Part shown: positions 14,318 through 17,119 of the stretch, in pieces
Layout: every line of letters starts with the position of its first letter
How positions within the stretch are numbered: the first letter of the stretch is position 1
From: an uncultured Dorea sp.
GTDB lineage: Bacteria; Bacillota; Clostridia; Lachnospirales; Lachnospiraceae
NCBI GenBank assembly: GCA_948844705.1
Contig: CAQNVT010000048.1
Coordinates: 1-17,119 of the forward strand
Length of the DNA: 17,119 nucleotides
Direction: 5' to 3'
Notes under the pieces: generated by a model
What the model was told of the DNA's origin: nothing
The model's database searches: none
What the model saw: the letters and a program-made list of their open reading frames with translations, nothing else
Position numbers and translations under genes: made by a program

Positions 14318-16273
14318 ATGAAAGAATTAGATTTACGTTATTTAGAGCGTCTGTCCCGGCTTTACCCGACGATCGCCAGAGCTTCTACAGAGATTATCAA
14401 TCTTCAGGCGATTTTGAATCTTCCGAAAGGAACCGAACATTTCCTGACGGATATACATGGGGAATATGAAGCGTTTGCCCATGTTCTTAAGAATGGCTCA
14501 GGCGCGGTTTGTCATAAAATTGACGATGTTTTTGGAAATACTATGAGCAGCAGAGTGAAACAGTCTCTTGCTACTCTTATTTATTATCCGAAGGAAAAAA
14601 TCGAGCTGGTAAAAAAGACAGAGGAGGATATGGAGGAATGGTATAAGATTACCCTGTACCGTCTCATAGAGGTATGCAAATGCGCCGCAGGAAAATACAG
14701 CCGTTCAAAGGTCCGCAAGGCACTGCCGGAGGAATTTGCCTATGTGATTGAGGAGCTCATTACCGAGAAGCCGTCGCTTTCGTCAGATAAAGAATCCTAT
14801 TACAATTCTATTGTAAGCACTATTATCGGAATCCGCAGGGCAGAGGTGTTTATTATTGCCCTCTGTGAGCTGATCCAGAGGCTTACGGTGGATCATCTGC
14901 ATATTGTGGGAGACATATATGACCGGGGGCCGGGGCCGCATCTGATTATGGATAAGCTTATGGACTACCATTCGGTTGATATTCAGTGGGGTAATCATGA
15001 TGTTCTCTGGATGGGAGCGGCGGCAGGACAGAGGGGATGCATCGCAAATGTAGTGCGAATCTGTGCAAGATACGGAAATCTGGATATTCTGGAGGATGGC
15101 TACGGAATTAACCTGCTTCCTCTTGCCACCTTTGCAATGGATACATATGCCGATGACCCCTGCGAGTGCTTTCAGCTTAAGGGCACACCGAATTACGGAA
15201 AGAACCAGATGCTTTTGGATGTGATGATGCACAAGGCGATTTCTATTATACAATTTAAGGTGGAGGGGCAGATTATTAAAAAGAATCCCGGTTTTAAGAT
15301 GGCAGACAGAAATCTCCTTCACCGCATCGATTTTGAAAAGGGAACCATTGAAATTAACGGAAAAACCTACGAGCTGTTGGATAAGAATTTCCCGACCATT
15401 GATCCGAAAAGGCCCTATGCGCTTACCCCGGCAGAGGAAGACGTTATGGAACGGCTTACGAAGGCGTTTGAAAGCTGCGGAAGACTGCAGGAGCATATGA
15501 GATTTCTTTTGAATAAGGGGGGACTTTATAAGGTCTGTAACAATAATCTTCTGTATCACGGCTGTGTGCCTCTTCAGGAGGACGGAAGCTTAAAACCGGT
15601 GCGCATTTACGGACAGACCTATAAAGGAAAAAGTCTTTACGAGGTGCTGGAGGGCTATGTGAGAAAGGGATTCTATGCTCTGGATGACAAGGAGAAGGAG
15701 CGGGGAAAGGATATGATGTGGTATATCTGGCTCAGCGAAGGCTCACCGCTTTTCGGAAAGGATAAAATGGCAACCTTTGAGAGGTATTTTATCAAAGAAA
15801 AGGAAACGCATAAGGAGATAAAGAATCCTTATTATACCTTGCTTGAAGATGAGGAGGTTGTAAACAATATTTTAGAAGAATTCGGGCTTGGGACTGAAGG
15901 GACTCATATTATTAACGGGCATGTGCCTGTAAAGACAAAAAACGGAGAAAATCCGATTAAATGCGGCGGAAAGGTATTTGTCATCGACGGAGGCTTCTCA
16001 AGGGCATATCAGAAAGAGACAGGCATAGCAGGTTATACGCTCATTTATAATTCCTACGGATTGATTCTGGCGGCCCATGAGCCCTTCGAATCGACGGAGG
16101 CGGCTATTGAAAAAGAAACCGACATTCATTCTGACAGCGTGGTGGTGAAGCGTGCGGTTGAAAGAAAGCGTGTAGGAGATACGGACATCGGAAGGGATTT
16201 GAAGGAGCAGATTGAGGATCTTAAGATGCTTCTTGAGGCGTACAGAAGCGGACGTATCACAGAGAGAGTATAG
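14318..16273 (+). CDS. fbp: Fructose-1,6-bisphosphatase, class III
   Basis: This enzyme hydrolyses fructose-1,6-bisphosphate to fructose-6-phosphate, the gluconeogenic step opposing phosphofructokinase. The 651-residue length and N-terminus (MKELDLRYLERLSRLYPT) are typical of the Firmicutes class III enzyme (B. subtilis Fbp type), unrelated to classes I and II. The metallophosphatase core shows D45-I-H47 in LTDIHGE, G198-D199-IYDRG, and G-N226-H227-D228, which bind two metals. NGHVPVK is the matching His motif near the C-terminus. AAGGAG lies about seven bases before the ATG. It follows dapB after 71 bp that contain the REP-like repeat. No strong terminator separates it from dapB, and only a weak hairpin follows it. 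Confidence 0.97.
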   Translation: MKELDLRYLERLSRLYPTIARASTEIINLQAILNLPKGTEHFLTDIHGEYEAFAHVLKNGSGAVCHKIDDVFGNTMSSRVKQSLATLIYYPKEKIELVKKTEEDMEEWYKITLYRLIEVCKCAAGKYSRSKVRKALPEEFAYVIEELITEKPSLSSDKESYYNSIVSTIIGIRRAEVFIIALCELIQRLTVDHLHIVGDIYDRGPGPHLIMDKLMDYHSVDIQWGNHDVLWMGAAAGQRGCIANVVRICARYGNLDILEDGYGINLLPLATFAMDTYADDPCECFQLKGTPNYGKNQMLLDVMMHKAISIIQFKVEGQIIKKNPGFKMADRNLLHRIDFEKGTIEINGKTYELLDKNFPTIDPKRPYALTPAEEDVMERLTKAFESCGRLQEHMRFLLNKGGLYKVCNNNLLYHGCVPLQEDGSLKPVRIYGQTYKGKSLYEVLEGYVRKGFYALDDKEKERGKDMMWYIWLSEGSPLFGKDKMATFERYFIKEKETHKEIKNPYYTLLEDEEVVNNILEEFGLGTEGTHIINGHVPVKTKNGENPIKCGGKVFVIDGGFSRAYQKETGIAGYTLIYNSYGLILAAHEPFESTEAAIEKETDIHSDSVVVKRAVERKRVGDTDIGRDLKEQIEDLKMLLEAYRSGRITERV

Positions 16274-16300
16274 AATTGGAAAAAAATTCTATTTCCTTTC
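16271..16300 (+). terminator. Weak AT-rich hairpin after fbp, possible terminator
   Basis: A 7-bp stem TAGAATT (16271-16277, including the fbp stop) / AATTCTA (16285-16291) with loop GGAAAAA is followed by the pyrimidine run TTTCCTTTC. The stem has almost no GC, so termination would be inefficient. The next 100 bp before the lipoprotein are AT-rich with no clear promoter. Confidence 0.3.
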
Positions 16301-16397
16301 AGGTATATATTTTCTGTTTTTGCAAATATTACTAGCAGCAAGTAAGCAGGGCTGTACTTGATAAACAGATCAATATACATGAAAGGGAGATTAAGAC

Positions 16398-16733
16398 ATG
16401 AAACAGTTAAAGAAATTATTGATGATGCTTATGTGTGTAGGAGTTATTATGAGTGTTGCTGCATGCGGTTCAAAAAACAATGCAGATGACAACGGCGCCG
16501 TAAATGACGGGACAACGAATGATGCGGGCACCGGAACCGGCAATGGGAATAATAATACCGGGAACGACAATGGCAATACAAATGGCGCGACAGACGGGAC
16601 TGACAACAAGAAAGACGAAGGCCTTATGGATGAGATCGGAGACGATATAAGAGACGGCGCAGACGATGTGGGCGATGCGCTGGACGGAAATGATGATAAT
16701 GTCCGTGATAATGGTACAGACAACAACAGATAG
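16398..16733 (+). CDS. Small acidic Asn/Asp-rich lipoprotein
   Basis: The 111 residues begin with a type II signal peptide: basic MKQLKK, a hydrophobic core LLMMLMCVGVIMSV, and the lipobox VAAC with lipidation at C23. The product would be anchored on the outer face of the membrane. Residues 24-70 are low complexity, almost only Asn, Asp, Gly, Thr and Ala. Residues 71-111 are strongly acidic (DEIGDDIRDGADDVGDALDG) and could form a short amphipathic helix. No catalytic domain is visible. GAAAGGGAG stands about eight bases before the ATG, and a strong terminator follows directly, so it is probably a single-gene unit. Similar small lipoproteins occur in Lachnospiraceae genomes but I know of no assigned function. 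Confidence 0.85.
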   Translation: MKQLKKLLMMLMCVGVIMSVAACGSKNNADDNGAVNDGTTNDAGTGTGNGNNNTGNDNGNTNGATDGTDNKKDEGLMDEIGDDIRDGADDVGDALDGNDDNVRDNGTDNNR

Positions 16734-16739
16734 GTATGC

Positions 16740-16785
16740 AAAAAGGAGGCTGCGGCACCGGTAGGTGTACGCGGTCTCCTTTTTT
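16740..16785 (+). terminator. Intrinsic terminator of the lipoprotein gene
   Basis: An outer stem AAAAAGGAG (16740-16748) / CTCCTTTTT (16776-16784) encloses an inner CACC-GGTA-GGTG hairpin, and the T-run of the 3' arm continues to 16785. It lies six bases after the stop codon. Confidence 0.9.
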
Positions 16786-16833
16786 GTGTCAGTAAATGCT
16801 ATAAAGTCGGTTGGAAAAAGATTGAGAATATCA

Positions 16834-16862
16834 TTCAAAAGCCGCCGGACATTTGTTATAAT
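16834..16862 (+). promoter_or_regulatory. Promoter of the truncated ATPase gene
   Basis: TTCAAA (16834-16839), a 17-bp spacer and a perfect TATAAT (16857-16862) occur, with TG one base before the -10 (TGTTATAAT). The ribosome site AAGGGAGG follows about 25 bases later. This is a good sigma-A match located right after the upstream terminator, so the following reading frame is transcribed independently. Confidence 0.65.
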
Positions 16863-16903
16863 GGTCAATAGAAAATCCGTATCGCAAGGGAGGTATGTGG
16901 AGC

Positions 16904-17080
16904 ATGAGACCGATAGTATCCATCGGGAATCAGGATTTCCGGTCAATCAGGGAAAACGGAAGCTTTTATGTTGATAAAACTGCTTTTATAAAGGAATGGT
17001 GGGAAAATCAGGATGTTGTTACTTTGATTACACGTCCCCGCCGTTTTGGAAAAACGCTGAATATGAGCATGCTGGAATGA
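16904..17080 (+). pseudogene. N-terminal fragment of a PF09820-type AAA-ATPase (AAA-ATPase_like/PD-(D/E)XK family)
   Basis: Fifty-eight residues match the start of the AAA-ATPase-like proteins common in Lachnospiraceae, which usually continue for about 500 residues and end in a PD-(D/E)XK-like nuclease domain. Visible motifs are VSIGNQDF, the SFYVDKTAFIKEWW segment, and the P-loop ITRPRRFGKTLNMSMLE. The frame then stops at TGA (17078-17080), where family members go on with a phenylalanine-rich segment. I chose the ATG at 16904, ten bases after AGGGAGG. An in-frame ATG at 16895 is one base away from it. A second frame opens at 17077 (MNEKEGWDVHYLND) and runs off the window, but I do not recognise it. 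The gene is either truncated by deletion or rearrangement, frameshifted, or joined to unrelated DNA. The window ends too soon to decide. The family's function is unproven. Confidence 0.65.
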
Positions 17081-17119
17081 ATGAAAAAGAAGGGTGGGAT
17101 GTACATTATTTAAACGATG

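Noticed and set aside
14783..15559. 258-codon - strand frame inside fbp
   Set aside because: It is fully antisense to the conserved catalytic core of class III FBPase, with no ribosome site and no recognisable domain.

Overview
The window looks like a core chromosomal segment of a Gram-positive gut Clostridium relative, most likely Lachnospiraceae (Dorea/Blautia/Mediterraneibacter-like). This rests on gene content and style: HPr kinase (HprK), a class III fructose-1,6-bisphosphatase, long-form HPF, a PBP1A with a Lys/Glu- then Asp/Pro/Gly/Thr-rich C-terminus, AGGAGG-type ribosome sites, an Asn/Asp-rich lipoprotein, and the N-terminus of the PF09820-type AAA-ATPase that is abundant in this family. 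The genus is an inference.

Layout. (1) 1-3976: a possible tail of an upstream gene and a long hairpin, then uvrC, hprK and a ROK glucokinase on the + strand, ending at a strong bidirectional terminator. (2) 3984-6692: a class A penicillin-binding protein on the - strand with ten 12-bp repeats at its 3' end. (3) 6868-8292: yigZ (+) and hpf (-) converging on a shared terminator. (4) 8283-11607: a - strand operon typA-pap2-(PsiE-like membrane protein) in which each junction is a 4-nt ATGA overlap. (5) 11778-16273: + strand genes for a double-OB SSB-like protein, dapA, dapB and class III fbp, with a very good sigma-A promoter before dapA and a REP-like inverted repeat between dapB and fbp. (6) 16398-17119: an acidic lipoprotein with a strong terminator, then a promoter and the first 59 codons of a PF09820-type ATPase that stops prematurely.

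How the genes relate. HprK phosphorylates HPr in response to glycolytic intermediates, glucokinase feeds glycolysis, and class III FBPase works in the gluconeogenic direction, so carbon-flow control genes recur. dapA/dapB make diaminopimelate for the peptidoglycan that PBP1A polymerises. PAP2 may act on undecaprenyl pyrophosphate or phosphatidyl phosphates. HPF and TypA both act on ribosomes under stress.

Most of the window is ordinary housekeeping DNA, and I did not find a convincing new multi-gene system. The points worth a second look are the repeat-tailed PBP1A with a 4-bp phase break that decides its C-terminus, the PsiE-like protein with a CorC/HlyC-like C-terminal domain co-translated with pap2, the REP-like element abutting the dapB stop, the dapB leader hairpin, the misplaced start signals before hprK and the SSB-like gene, and the cut-off ATPase at the right edge. 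No rRNA, tRNA, CRISPR array or transposase gene was seen. No gene-free stretch reaches 300 bases.
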